This document shows positions 32,201-46,800 of a DNA stretch of 64,000 nucleotides, one piece after another (position 1 is the first letter of the stretch; each line of letters starts with the position of its first letter). Position numbers and translations under genes: made by a program. The notes under the pieces were generated by a model. The model was not told the origin of the DNA, ran no database searches, and saw only the letters and a program-made list of their open reading frames with translations. The stretch is from Membranipora membranacea (Eukaryota > Bryozoa > Gymnolaemata > Cheilostomatida > Membraniporidae), in contig OU612069.1 in the NCBI GenBank assembly GCA_914767715.1, positions 10,287,387-10,351,386 on the forward strand, read 5' to 3'.

Positions 32201-35200
32201 ATATTTGCGTCATTAGACTCGCAGCAAGAAACTGAGTCAGAATAAGTGTTTCAATCTGAAATTTGAAAGATTTTTCAAAATCCGCATTTTTTTCACCAAG
32301 ATGCTCAACTCAGTGAGATAAACACTTTCGCGCGTTTTTACGACTTTTTTCGCTATAACTTCGCCAATTTTGGTCCGATCGTCCCGATATTTGCGGCATT
32401 AGACTCGCAGCGAGAAACTGAGTCAGAATAAGTGTTTCAATCTGAAATTTGAAAGATTTTTCAAAATCCGCATTTTTTTCACCAAGATGCTCAACTCAGT
32501 GAGATAAACACTTTCGCGCGTTTTTACGACTTTTTTCGCTATAACTTCGCCAATTTTGGTCCGATCGTCCCGATATTTGCGGCATTAGACTCGCAGCGAG
32601 AAACTGAGTCAGAATAAGTGTTTCAATCTGAAATTTGAAAGATTTTTCAAAATCCGCATTTTTTTCACCAAGATGCTCAACTCAGTGAGATAAACACTTT
32701 CGCGCGTTTTTACGACTTTTTTCGCTATAACTTCGCCAATTTTGGTCCGATCGTCCCGATATTTGCGGCATTAGACTCGCAGCGAGAAACTGAGTCAGAA
32801 TAAGTGTTTCAATCTGAAATTTGAAAGATTTTTCAAAATCCGCATTTTTTTCACCAAGATGCTCAACTCAGTGAGATAAACACTTTCGCGCGTTTTTACG
32901 ACTTTTTTCGCTATAACTTCGCCAATTTTGGTCCGATCGTCCCGATATTTGCGGCATTAGACTCGCAGCGAGAAACTGAGTCAGAATAAGTGTTTCAATC
33001 TGAAATTTGAAAGATTTTTCAAAATCCGCATTATTTTCACCAAGATGCTCAACTCAGTGAGATAACACTTTCGCGCGTTTTTACGACTTTTTTCGCTATA
33101 ACTTCGCCAATTTTGGTCCGATCGTCCCGATATTTGCGGCATTAGACTCGCAGCGAGAAACTGAGTCAGAATAAGTGTTTCAATTTGAAATTTGAAAGTT
33201 TTTTCAAAATCCGCATTTTTTTCACCAAGATGCTCAACTCAGTGAGATAAACACTTTCGCGCGTTTTTACGACTTTTTTCGCTATAACTTCGCCAATTTT
33301 GGTCCGATCGTCCCGATATTTGCGGCATTAGACTCGCAGCGAGAAACTGAGTCAGAATAAGTGTTTTCAATCTGAAATTTGAAAGATTTTTCAAAATCCG
33401 CATTTTTTTCACCAAGATGCTCAACTCAGTGAGATAAACACTTTCGCGCGTTTTTACGACTTTTTTCGCTATAACTTCGCCAATTTTGGTCCGATCGTCC
33501 CGATATTTGCGGCATTAGACTCGCAGCGAGAAACTGAGTCAGAATAAGTGTTTCAATCTGAAATTTGAAAGATTTTTCAAAATCCGCATTTTTTTCACCA
33601 AGATGCTCAACTCAGTGAGATAAACACTTTCGCGCGTTTTTACGACTTTTTTCGCTATAACTTCGCCAATTTTGGTCCGATCGTCCCGATATTTGCGGCA
33701 TTAGACTCGCAGCGAGAAACTGAGTCAGAATAAGTGTTTCAATTTGAAATTTGAAAGTTTTTTCAAAATCCGCATTTTTTTCACCAAGATGCTCAACTCA
33801 GTGAGATAAACACTTTCGCGCGTTTTTACGACTTTTTTCGCTATAACTTCGCCAATTTTGGTCCGATCGTCCCGATATTTGCGGCATTAGACTCGCAGCG
33901 AGAAACTGAGTCAGAATAAGTGTTTCAATCTGAAATTTGAAAGATTTTTCAAAATCCGCATTTTTTTCACCAAGATGCTCAACTCAGTGAGATAAACACT
34001 TTCGCGCGTTTTTACGACTTTTTTCGCTATAACTTCGCCAATTTTGGTCCGATCGTCCCGATATTTGCGGCATTAGACTCGCAGCGAGAAACTGAGTCAG
34101 AATAAGTGTTTCAATCTGAAATTTGAAAGATTTTTCAAAATCCGCATTTTTTTCACCAAGATGCTCAACTCAGTGAGATAAACACTTTCGCGCGTTTTTA
34201 CGACTTTTTTCGCTATAACTTCGCCAATTTTGGTCCGATCGTCCCGATATTTGCGGCATTAGACTCGCAGCGAGAAACTGAGTCAGAATAAGTGTTTCAA
34301 TTTGAAATTTGAAAGATTTTTCAAAATCCGCATTTTTTTTCACCAAGATGCTCAACTCAGTGAGATAAACACTTTCGCGCGTTTTTACGACTTTTTTCGC
34401 TATAACTTCGCCAATTTTGGTCCGATCGTCCCGATATTTGCGGCATTAGACTCGCAGCGAGAAACTGAGTCAGAATAAGTGTTTCAATTTGAAATTTGAA
34501 AGTTTTTTCAAAATCCGCATTTTTTCACCAAGATGCTCAACTCAGTGAGATAAACACTTTCGCGCGTTTTTACGACTTTTTTCGCTATAACTTCGCCAAT
34601 TTTGGTCCGATCGTCCCGATATTTGCGGGCATTAGACTCGCAGCGAGAAACTGAGTCAGAATAAGTGTTTCAATCTGAAATTTGAAAGATTTTTCAAAAT
34701 CCGCATTTTTTTCACCAAGATGCTCAACTCAGTGAGATAAACACTTTCGCGCGTTTTTACGACTTTTTTCGCTATAACTTCGCCAATTTTGGTCCGATCG
34801 TCCCGATATTTGCGGCATTAGACTCGCAGCGAGAAACTGAGTCAGAATAAGTGTTTCAATCTGAAATTTGAAAGATTTTTCAAAATCCGCATTTTTTTCA
34901 CCAAGATGCTCAACTCAGTGAGATAAACACTTTCGCGCGTTTTTACGACTTTTTTTCGCTATAACTTCGCCAATTTTTGTCCGATCGTCCCGATATTTGC
35001 GGCATTAGACTCGCAGCGAGAAACTGAGTCAGAATAAGTGTTTCAATTTGAAATTTGAAAGTTTTTTCAAAATCCGCATTTTTTTCACCAAGATGCTCAA
35101 CTCAGTGAGATAAACACTTTCGCGCGTTTTTACGACTTTTTTCGCTATAACTTCGCCAATTTTGGTCCGATCGTCCCGATATTTGCGGCATTAGACTCGC

Positions 35201-38200
35201 AGCGAGAAACTGAGTCAGAATAAGTGTTTCAATTTGAAATTTGAAAGTTTTTTCAAAATCCGCATTTTTTTCACCAAGATGCTCAACTCAGTGAGATTAA
35301 CACTTTCGCGCGTTTTTACGACTTTTTTCGCTATAACTTCGCCAATTTTGGTCCGATCGTCCCGATATTTGCGGCATTAGACTCGCAGCGAGAAACTGAG
35401 TCAGAATAAGTGTTTCAATTTGAAATTTGAAAGTTTTTTCAAAATCCGCATTTTTTTCACCAAGATGCTCAACTCAGTGAGATAAACACTTTCGCGCGTT
35501 TTTACGACTTTTTTCGCTATAACTTCGCCAATTTTGGTCCGATCGTCCCGATATTTGCGGCATTAGACTCGCAGCGAGAAACTGAGTCAGAATAAGTGTT
35601 TCAATTTGAAATTTGAAAGTTTTTTCAAAATCCGCATTTTTTTCACCAAGATGCTCAACTCAGTGAGATAAACACTTTCGCGCGTTTTTACGACTTTTTT
35701 CGCTATAACTTCGCCAATTTTGGTCCGATCGTCCCGATATTTGCGGCATTAGACTCGCAGCGAGAAACTGAGTCAGAATAAGTGTTTCAATCTGAAATTT
35801 GAAAGATTTTTCAAAATCCGCATTTTTTTCACCAAGATGCTCAACTCAGTGAGATAAACACTTTCGCGCGTTTTTACGACTTTTTTCGCTATAACTTCGC
35901 CAATTTTGGTCCGATCGTCCCGATATTTGCGGCATTAGACTCGCAGCGAGAAACTGAGTCAGAATAAGTGTTTCAATTTGAAATTTGAAAGTTTTTTCAA
36001 AATCCGCATTTTTTTCACCAAGATGCTCAACTCAGTGAGATAAACACTTTCGCGCGTTTTTACGACTTTTTTCGCTATAACTTCGCCAATTTTGGTCCGA
36101 TCGTCCCGATATTTGCGGCATTAGACTCGCAGCGAGAAACTGAGTCAGAATAAGTGTTTCAATCTGAAATTTGAAAGATTTTTCAAAATCCGCATTTTTT
36201 TCACCAAGATGCTCAACTCAGTGAGATAAACACTTTCGCGCGTTTTTACGACTTTTTTCGCTATAACTTCGCCAATTTTGGTCCGATCGTCCCGATATTT
36301 GCGGCATTAGACTCGCAGCGAGAAACTGAGTCAGAATAAGTGTTTCAATCTGAAATTTTGAAAAATCTTTCAAAATCCGCATTTTTTCACCAAGATGCTC
36401 AACTCAGTGAGATAAACACTTTCGCGCGTTTTTACGACTTTTTTCGCTATAACTTCGCCAATTTTGGTCCGATCGTCCCGATATTTGCGGCATTAGACTC
36501 GCAGCGAGAAACTGAGTCAGAATAAGTGTTTCAATCTGAAATTTGAAAGATTTTTTAAAATCCGCCTTTTTTTCACCAAGATGCTCAACTCAGTGAGATA
36601 AACACCTTCGCGCGTTTTTACGACTTTTTTCGCTATAACTTCGCCAATTTTGGTCCGATCGTCCCGATATTTGCGGCATTAGACTCGCAGCGAGAAATTG
36701 AGTCAGAATAAGTGTTTCAATCTGAAATTTGAAAGATTTTTCAAAATCCGCATTTTTTTCACCAAGATGCTCAACTCAGTGAGATAAACACTTTCGCGCG
36801 TTGTTACGACTTTTTTCGCTATAACTTCGCCAATTTTGGTCCGATCGTCCCGATATTTGCGGCATTAGACTCGCAGCGAGAAACTGAGTCAGAATAAGTT
36901 TTTCAATTTGAAATTTGAAAGATTTTTCAAAATCCGCATTTTTTTCACCAAGATGCTCAACTCAGTGAGATAAACACTTTCGCGCGTTTTTACGACTTTT
37001 TTCGCTATAACTTCGCCAATTTTGGTCCGATCGTCCCGATATTTGCGGCATTAGACTCGCAGCGAGAAACTGAGTCAGAATAAGTGTTTCAATTTGAAAT
37101 TTGAAAGTTTTTTCAAAATCCGCATTTTTTTCACCAAGATGCTCAACTCAGTGAGATAAACACTTTCGCGCGTTTTTTACGACTTTTTTTCGCTATAACT
37201 TCGCCAATTTTGGTCCGATCGTCCCGATATTTGCGGCATTAGACTCGCAGCGAGAAACTGAGTCAGAATAAGTGTTTCAATTTGAAAGTTTTTTCAACAT
37301 CCGCATTTTTTTCACCAAGATGCTCAACTCAGTGAGATAAACACTTTCGCGCGTTTTTACGACTTTTTTCGCTATAACTTCGCCAATTTTGGTCCGATCG
37401 TCCCGATATTTGCGGCATTAGACTCGCAGCGAGAAACTGAGTCAGAATAAGTGTTTCAATCTGAAATTTGAAAGATTTTTTAAAATCCGCCTTTTTTTCA
37501 CCAAGATGCTCAACTCAGTGAGATAAACACCTTCGCGCGTTTTTACGACTTTTTTCGCTATAACTTCGCCAATTTTGGTCCGATCGTCCCGATATTTGCG
37601 GCATTAGACTCGCAGCGAGAAATTGAGTCAGAATAAGTGTTTCAATCTGAAATTTGAAAGATTTTTCAAAATCCGCATTTTTTTCACCAAGATGCTCAAC
37701 TCAGTGAGATAAACACTTTCGCGCGTTGTTACGACTTTTTTCGCTATAACTTCGCCAATTTTGGTCCGATCGTCCCGATATTTGCGGCATTAGACTCGCA
37801 GCGAGAAACTGAGTCAGAATAAGTTTTTCAATTTGAAATTTGAAAGATTTTTCAAAATCCGCATTTTTTTCACCAAGATGCTCAACTCAGTGAGATAAAC
37901 ACTTTCGCGCGTTTTTACGACTTTTTTCGCTATAACTTCGCCAATTTTGGTCCGATCGTCCCGATATTTGCGGCATTAGACTCGCAGCGAGAAACTGAGT
38001 CAGAATAAGTGTTTCAATTTGAAATTTGAAAGTTTTTTCAAAATCCGCATTTTTTTCACCAAGATGCTCAACTCAGTGAGATAAACACTTTCGCGCGTTT
38101 TTACGACTTTTTTCGCTATAACTTCGCCAATTTTGGTCCGATCGTCCCGATATTTGCGGCATTAGACTCGCAGCGAGAAACTGAGTCAGAATAAGTGTTT

Positions 38201-41200
38201 CAATTTGAAAGTTTTTTCAACATCCGCATTTTTTTCACCAAGATGCTCAACTCAGTGAGATAAACACTTTCGCGCGTTTTTTACGACTTTTTTCGCTATA
38301 ACTTCGCCAATTTTGGTCCGATCGTCCCGATATTTGCGGCATTAGACTCGCAGCGAGAAATTGAGTCAGAATAAGTGTTTCAATCTGAAATTTGAAAGAT
38401 TTTTCAAAATCCGCATTTTTTTCACCAAGATGCTCTACTCAGTGAGATAAACACTTTCGCGCGTTTTTACGACTTTTTTCACTATAACTTCGCCAATTTT
38501 GGTCCGATCGTCCCGATATTTGCGGCAAAAGACTCGCAGCGAGAAACTGAGTCAGAATAAGTGTTTCAATTTGAAATTTGAAAGATTTTTCAAAATCCGC
38601 ATTTTTTTCACCAAGATGCTCAACTCAGTGAGATAAACACTTTCGCGCGTTTTTACGACTTTTTTCGCTATAACTTCGCCAATTTTGGTCCGATCGTCCC
38701 GATATTTGCGGCATTAGACTCGCAGCGAGAAACTGAGTCAGAATAAGTGTTTCAATCTGAAATTTGAAAGATTTTTCAAAATCCGCATTTTTTTCACCAA
38801 GATGCTCAACTCAGTGAGATAAACACTTTCGCGCGTTTTTACGACTTTTTTCGCTATAACTTCGCCAATTTTGGTCCGATCGTCCCGATATTTGCGGCAT
38901 TAGACTCGCAGCGAGAAACTGAGTCAGAATAAGTGTTTCAATTTGAAATTTGAAAGTTTTTTCAAAATCCGCATTTTTTTCACCAAGATGCTCAACTCAG
39001 TGAGATAAACACTTTCGCGCGTTTTTTACGACTTTTTTCGCTATAACTTCGCCAATTTTGGTCCGATCGTCCCGATATTTGCGGCATTAGACTCGCAGCG
39101 AGAAACTGAGTCAGAATAAGTGTTTCAATTTGAAATTTGAAAGTTTTTTCAAAATCCGCATTTTTTTCACCAAGATGCTCAACTCAGTGAGATAAACACT
39201 TTCGCGCGTTTTTTACGACTTTTTTCGCTATAACTTCGCCAATTTTGGTCCGATCGTCCCGATATTTGCGGCATTAGACTCGCAGCGAGAAACTGAGTCA
39301 GAATAAGTGTTTCAATTTGAAATTTGAAAGTTTTTTCAAAATCCGCATTTTTTTCACCAAGATGCTCAACTCAGTGAGATAAACACTTTCGCGCGTTTTT
39401 ACGACTTTTTTCGCTATAACTTCGCCAATTTTGGTCCGATCGTCCCGATATTTGCGGCATTAGACTCGCAGCGAGAAACTGAGTCAGAATAAGTGTTTCA
39501 ATTTGAAATTTGAAAGTTTTTTCAAAATCCGCATTTTTTTCACCAAGATGCTCAACTCAGTGAGATAAACACTTTCGCGCGTTTTTACGACTTTTTTCGC
39601 TATAACTTCGCCAATTTTGGTCCGATCGTCCCGAGATTTGCGGCATTAGACTCGCAGCGAGAAACTGAGTCAGAATAAGTGTTTCAATCTGAAATTTGAA
39701 AGATTTTTCAAAATCCGCATTTTTTTCACCAAGATGCTCAACTCAGTGAGATAAACACTTTCGCGCGTTTTTACGACTTTTTTCGCTATAACTTCGCCAA
39801 TTTTGGTCCGATCGTCCCGATATTTGCGGCATTAGACTCGCAGCGAGAAACTGAGTCAGAATAAGTGTTTCAATCTGAAATTTGAAAGATTTTTCAAAAT
39901 CCGCATTTTTTTCACCAAGATGCTCAACTCAGTGAGATAAACACTTTCGCGCGTTTTTACGACTTTTTTCGCTATAACTTCGCCAATTTTGGTCCGATCG
40001 TCCCGATATTTGCGGCATTAGACTCGCAGCGAGAAACTGAGTCAGAATAAGTGTTTCAATTTGAAATTTGAAAGTTTTTTCAAAATCCGCATTTTTTTCA
40101 CCAAGATGCTCAACTCAGTGAGATAAACACTTTCGCGCGTTTTTACGACTTTTTTCGCTATAACTTTGCCAATTTTGGTCCGATCGTCCCGATATTTGCG
40201 GCATTAGACTCGCAGCGAGAAACTGAGTCAGAATAAGTGTTTCAATCTGAAATTTGAAAGATTTTTCAAAATCCGCATTTTTTTCACCAAGATGCTCAAC
40301 TCAGTGAGATAAACACTTTCGCGCGTTTTTACGACTTTTTTCGCTATAACTTCGCCAATTTTGGTCCGATCGTCCCGATATTTGCGGCATTAGACTCGCA
40401 GCGAGAAACTGAGTCAGAATAAGTGTTTCAGTTTGAAATTTGAAAGTTTTTTCAAAATCCGCATTTTTTTCACCAAGATGCTCAACTCAGTGAGATAAAC
40501 ACTTTCGCGCGTTTTTACGACTTTTTTCGCTATAACTTCGCCAATTTTGGTCCGATCGTCCCGATATTTGCGGCAAAAGACTCGCAGCGAGAAACTGAGT
40601 CAGAATAAGTGTTTCAATTTGAAATTTAAACGTTTTTTCAAAATCCGCATTTTTTTCACCAAGATGCTCAACTCAGTGAGACAAACACTTTCGCGCGTTT
40701 TTACGACTTTTTTCGCTATAACTTCGCCAATTTTGGTCCGATCGTCCCGATATTTGCGGCAAAAGACTCGCAGCGAGAAACTGAGTCAGAATAAGTGTTT
40801 CAATTTGAAATTTGAACGTTTTTTCAAAATCTGCATTTTTTTCACCAAGATGCTCAACTCAGTGAGATAAACACTTTCGCGCGTTTTTACGACTTTTTTC
40901 GCTATAACTTTGCCAATTTTGGTCCGATCGTCCCGATATTTGCGGCATTAGACTCGCAGCGAGAAACTGAGTCAGAATAAGTGTTTCAATCTGAAATTTG
41001 AAAGATTTTTCAAAATCCGCATTTTTTTCACCAAGATGCTCAACTCAGTGAGATAAACACTTTCGCGCGTTTTTTACGACTTTTTTCGCTATAACTTCGC
41101 CAATTTTGGTCCGATCGTCCCGATATTTGCGGCATTAGACTCGCAGCGAGAAACTGAGTCAGAATAAGTGTTTCAATTTGAAATTTGAAAGATTTTTCAA

Positions 41201-42741
41201 AATCCGCATTTTTTTCACCAAGATGCTCAACTCAGTGAGATAAACACTTTCGCGCGTTTTTACGACTTTTTTCGCTATAACTTCGCCAATTTTGGTCCGA
41301 TCGTCCCGATATTTGCGGCATTAGACTCGCAGCGAGAAACTGAGTCAGAATAAGTGTTTCAGTTTGAAATTTGAAAGTTTTTTCAAAATCCGCATTTTTT
41401 TCACCAAGATGCTCAACTCAGTGAGATAAACACTTTCGCGCGTTTTTTACGACTTTTTTCGCTATAACTTCGCCAATTTTGGTCCGATCGTCCCGATATT
41501 TGCGGCATTAGACTCGCAGCGAGAAACTGAGTCAGAATAAGTGTTTCAATCTGAAATTTGAAAGATTTTTCAAAATCCGCATTTTTTTCACCAAGATGCT
41601 CAACTCAGTGAGATCAACACTTTCGCGCGTTTTTTACGACTTTTTTCGCTATAACTTCGCCAATTTTGGTCCGATCGTCCCGATATTTGCGGCATTAGAC
41701 TCGCAGCGAGAAACTGAGTCAGAATAAGTGTTTCAATCTGAAATTTGAAAGATTTTTCAAAATCCGCATTTTTTTCACCAAGATGCTCAACTCAGTGAGA
41801 TAAACACTTTCGCGCGTTTTTACGACTTTTTTCGCTATAACTTCGCCAATTTTGGTCCGATCGTCCCGATATTTGCGGCATTAGACTCGCAGCGAGAAAC
41901 TGAGTCAGAATAAGTGTTTCAATTTGAAATTTGAAAGTTTTTTCAAAATCCGCATTTTTTTCACCAAGATGCTCAACTCAGTGAGATAAACACTTTCGCG
42001 CGTTTTTTACGACTTTTTTCGCTATAACTTCGCCAATTTTGGTCCGATCGTCCCGATATTTGCGGCATTAGACTCGCAGCGAGAAACTGAGTCAGAATAA
42101 GTGTTTCAATTTGAAATTTGAAAGTTTTTTCAAAATCCGCATTTTTTTCACCAAGATGCTCAACTCAGTGAGATAAACACTTTCGCGCGTTTTTACGACT
42201 TTTTTTCGCTATAACTTCGCCAATTTTGGTCCGATCGTCCCGATATTTGCGGCATTAGACTCGCAGCGAGAAACTGAGTCAGAATAAGTGTTTCAATTTG
42301 AAATTTGAAAGTTTTTTCAAAATCCGCATTTTTTTCACCAAGATGCTCAACTCAGTGAGATAAACACTTTCGCGCGTTTTTACGACTTTTTTCGCTATAA
42401 CTTCGCCAATTTTGGTCCGATCGTCCCGATATTTGCGGCATTAGACTCGCAGCGAGAAACTGAGTCAGAATAAGTGTTTCAATTTGAAATTTGAAAGTTT
42501 TTTCAAAATCCGCATTTTTTTCACCAAGATGCTCAACTCAGTGAGATAAACACTTTCGCGCGTTTTTACGACTTTTTTCGCTATAACTTCGCCAATTTTG
42601 GTCCGATCGTCCCGATATTTGCGGCATTAGACTCGCAGCGAGAAACTGAGTCAGAATAAGTGTTTCAATCTGAAATTTGAAAGATTTTTCAAAATCCGCA
42701 TTTTTTTCACCAAGATGCTCAACTCAGTGAGATAAACACTT

Positions 42742-43241
42742 NNNNNNNNNNNNNNNNNNNNNNNNNNNNNNNNNNNNNNNNNNNNNNNNNNNNNNNNNNN
42801 NNNNNNNNNNNNNNNNNNNNNNNNNNNNNNNNNNNNNNNNNNNNNNNNNNNNNNNNNNNNNNNNNNNNNNNNNNNNNNNNNNNNNNNNNNNNNNNNNNNN
42901 NNNNNNNNNNNNNNNNNNNNNNNNNNNNNNNNNNNNNNNNNNNNNNNNNNNNNNNNNNNNNNNNNNNNNNNNNNNNNNNNNNNNNNNNNNNNNNNNNNNN
43001 NNNNNNNNNNNNNNNNNNNNNNNNNNNNNNNNNNNNNNNNNNNNNNNNNNNNNNNNNNNNNNNNNNNNNNNNNNNNNNNNNNNNNNNNNNNNNNNNNNNN
43101 NNNNNNNNNNNNNNNNNNNNNNNNNNNNNNNNNNNNNNNNNNNNNNNNNNNNNNNNNNNNNNNNNNNNNNNNNNNNNNNNNNNNNNNNNNNNNNNNNNNN
43201 NNNNNNNNNNNNNNNNNNNNNNNNNNNNNNNNNNNNNNNNN
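42742..43241. other. 500-N assembly gap inside the satellite
   Basis: Exactly 500 N. The base before the gap is unit position 141 and the base after is position 45. In-phase filling needs 89, 275, 461 or 647 bases and so on, so 500 is a placeholder and the true array length is unknown. Confidence 0.95.
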
Positions 43242-43899
43242 AACTGAGTCAGAATAAGTGTTTCAATTTGAAATTTGAAAGATTTTTCAAAATCCGCATT
43301 TTTTTCACCAAGATGCTCAACTCAGTGAGATAAACACTTTCGCGCGTTTTTACGACTTTTTTCGCTATAACTTCGCCAATTTTGGTCCGATCGTCCCGAT
43401 ATTTGCGGCATTAGACTCGCAGCGAGAAACTGAGTCAGAATAAGTGTTTCAATCTGAAATTTGAAAGATTTTTCAAAATCCGCATTTTTTTCACCAAGAT
43501 GCTCAACTCAGTGAGATAAACACTTTCGCGCGTTTTTACGACTTTTTTCGCTATAACTTCGCCAATTTTGGTCCGATCGTCCCGATATTTGCGGCAAAAG
43601 ACTCGCAGCGAGAAACTGAGTCAGAATAAGTGTTTCAATTTGAAATTTGAACGTTTTTTCAAAATCCGCATTTTTTTCACCAAGATGCTCAACTCAGTGA
43701 GACAAACACTTTCGCGCGTTTTTACGACTTTTTTCGCTATAACTTCGCCAATTTTGGTCCGATCGTCCCGATATTTGCGGCAAAAGACTCGCAGCGAGAA
43801 ACTGAGTCAGAATAAGTGTTTCAATCTGAAATTTGAAAGTTATTTTAAAATCCGCATTTTTTTCAACAAGATGCTCAACTCAGTGAGATAAACACTTTC

Positions 43900-46800
43900 G
43901 CGCGTTTTTACGACTTTTTTCGCTATAACTTCGCCAATTTTGGTCCGATCGTTCCGATATTTGCGGCAAAAGACTCGGAGCGGGAAACTGAGTCAGAATA
44001 AGTGTTTCAATCTGAAATTTGAAAGTTTTTTCAAAATCCGCATTTTTTTCACCAAGATGCTCAACTCAGTGAGATAAACACTTTCGCGCGTTTTTACGAC
44101 TTTTTTCGCTATAACTTCGCCAATTTTGGTCTGATCGTCCCGATATTTGCGGCAAAAGACTCGCAGCGAGAAACTGAGTCAGAATAAGTGTTTCAATCTG
44201 AAATTTGAAAGTTTTTTCAAAATCCGCATTTTTTTCACCAAGATGCTCAACTCAGTGAGATAAACACTTTCGCGCGTTTTTACGACTTTTTTCGCTATAA
44301 TTTCACCAATTTTGGTCCGATCGTCCCGATATTTGCGGCATTAGACTCGCAGCGAGAAACTGAGTCAGAATAAGTGTTTCAATCTAAAATTTGAAAGTTT
44401 TTTCAAAATCCGCATTTTTTTCACCAAGATGCTCAACTCAGTGAGATAAACACTTTCGCGCGTTTTTACGACTTTTTTCGCTATAACTTCGCCAATTTTG
44501 GTCCGATCGTCCCGATATTTGCGGCATTAGACTCGCAGCGAGAAACTGAGTCAGAATAAGTGTTTCAATTTGAAATTTGAAAGTTTTTTCAAAATCCGCA
44601 TTTTTTTCACCAAGATGCTCAACTCAGTGAGATACACACTTTCGCGTGTTTTTACGACTTTTTTCGCTATAACTTCGCCAATTTTGGTCCGATCGTCCTG
44701 ATATTTGCGGCATTAGACTCGCAGCGAGAAACTGAGTCAGAATAAGTGTTTCAATTTGAAATTTGAAAGATTTTTCAAAATCCGCATTTTTTTCACCAAG
44801 ATGCTCAACTCAGTGAGATAAACACTTTCGCGCGTTTTTACGACTTTTTTCGCTATAACTTCGCCAATTTTGGTCCGATCGTCCCGATATTTGCGGCATT
44901 AGACTCGCAGCGAGAAACTGAGTCAGAATAAGTGTTTCAATCTGAAATTTGAAAGATTTTTCAAAATCCGCATTTTTTTCACCAAGATGCTGCTCAACTC
45001 AGTGAGATAAACACTTTCGCGCGTTTTTACGACTTTTTTCGCTATAACTTCGCCAATTTTGGTCCGATCGTCCCGATATTTGCGGCATTAGACTCGCAGC
45101 GAGAAACTGAGTCAGAATAAGTTTTTCAATTTGAAATTTGAAAGATTTTTCAAAATCCGCATTTTTTTCACCAAGATGCTCAACTCAGTGAGATAAACAC
45201 TTTCGCGCGTTTTTACGACTTTTTTCGCTATAACTTCGCCAATTTTGGTCCGATCGTTCCGATATTTGCGGCAAAAGACTCGCAGCGGGAAACTGAGTCA
45301 GAATAAGTGTTTCAATCTGAAGTTTGAAAGTTTTTTCAAAATCCGCATTTTTTTCACCAAGATGCTCAACTCAGTGAGATAAACACTTTCGCGCGTTTTT
45401 ACGACTTTTTTCGCTATAACTTCGCCAATTTTGGTCTGATCGTCCCGATATTTGCGGCAAAAGACTCGCAGCGAGAAACTGAGTCAGAATAAGTGTTTCA
45501 ATCTGAAATTTGAAAGTTTTTTCAAAATCCGCATTTTTTTCACCAAGATGCTCAACTCAGTGAGATAAACACTTTCGCGCGTTTTTACGACTTTTTTCGC
45601 TATAATTTCACCAATTTTGGTCCGATCGTCCCGATATTTGCGGCATTAGACTCGCAGCGAGAAACTGAGTCAGAATAAGTGTTTCAATCTAAAATTTGAA
45701 AGTTTTTTCAAAATCCGCATTTTTTTCACCAAGATGCTCAACTCAGTGAGATAAACACTTTCGCGCGTTTTTACGACTTTTTTCGCTATAACTTCGCCAA
45801 TTTTGGTCCGATCGTCCCGATATTTGCGGCATTAGACTCGCAGCGAGAAACTGAGTCAGAATAAGTGTTTCAATTTGAAATTTGAAAGTTTTTTCAAAAT
45901 CCGCATTTTTTTCACCAAGATGCTCAACTCAGTGAGATACACACTTTCGCGTGTTTTTACGACTTTTTTCGCTATAACTTCGCCAATTTTGGTCCGATCG
46001 TCCTGATATTTGCGGCATTAGACTCGCAGCGAGAAACTGAGTCAGAATAAGTGTTTCAATTTGAAATTTGAAAGATTTTTCAAAATCCGCATTTTTTTCA
46101 CCAAGATGCTCAACTCAGTGAGATAAACACTTTCGCGCGTTTTTACGACTTTTTTCGCTATAACTTCGCCAATTTTGGTCCGATCGTCCCGATATTTGCG
46201 GCATTAGACTCGCAGCGAGAAACTGAGTCAGAATAAGTGTTTCAATCTGAAATTTGAAAGATTTTTCAAAATCCGCATTTTTTTCACCAAGATGCTCAAC
46301 TCAGTGAGATAAACACTTTCGCGCGTTTTTACGACTTTTTTCGCTATAACTTCGCCAATTTTGGTCCGATCGTCCCGATATTTGCGGCATTAGACTCGCA
46401 GCGAGAAACTGAGTCAGAATAAGTGTTTCAATCTGAAATTTGAAAGATTTTTCAAAATCCGCATTTTTTTCACCAAGATGCTCAACTCAGTGAGATAAAC
46501 ACTTTCGCGCGTTTTTACGACTTTTTTCGCTATAACTTCGCCAATTTTGGTCCGATCGTCCTGATATTTGCGGCATTAGACTCGCAGCGAGAAACTGAGT
46601 CAGAATAAGTTTTTCAATTTGAAATTTGAAAGATTTTTCAAAATCCGCATTTTTTTCACCAAGATGCTCAACTCAGTGAGATAAACACTTTCGCGCGTTT
46701 TTACGACTTTTTTCGCTATAACTTCGCCAATTTTGGTCCGATCGTTCCGATATTTGCGGCAAAAGACTCGCAGCGGGAAACTGAGTCAGAATAAGTGTTT

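Noticed and set aside
26246-42741. CRISPR-like regular repeat
   Set aside because: Units are contiguous with no spacers, 186 bp long, in animal DNA. It is a satellite.
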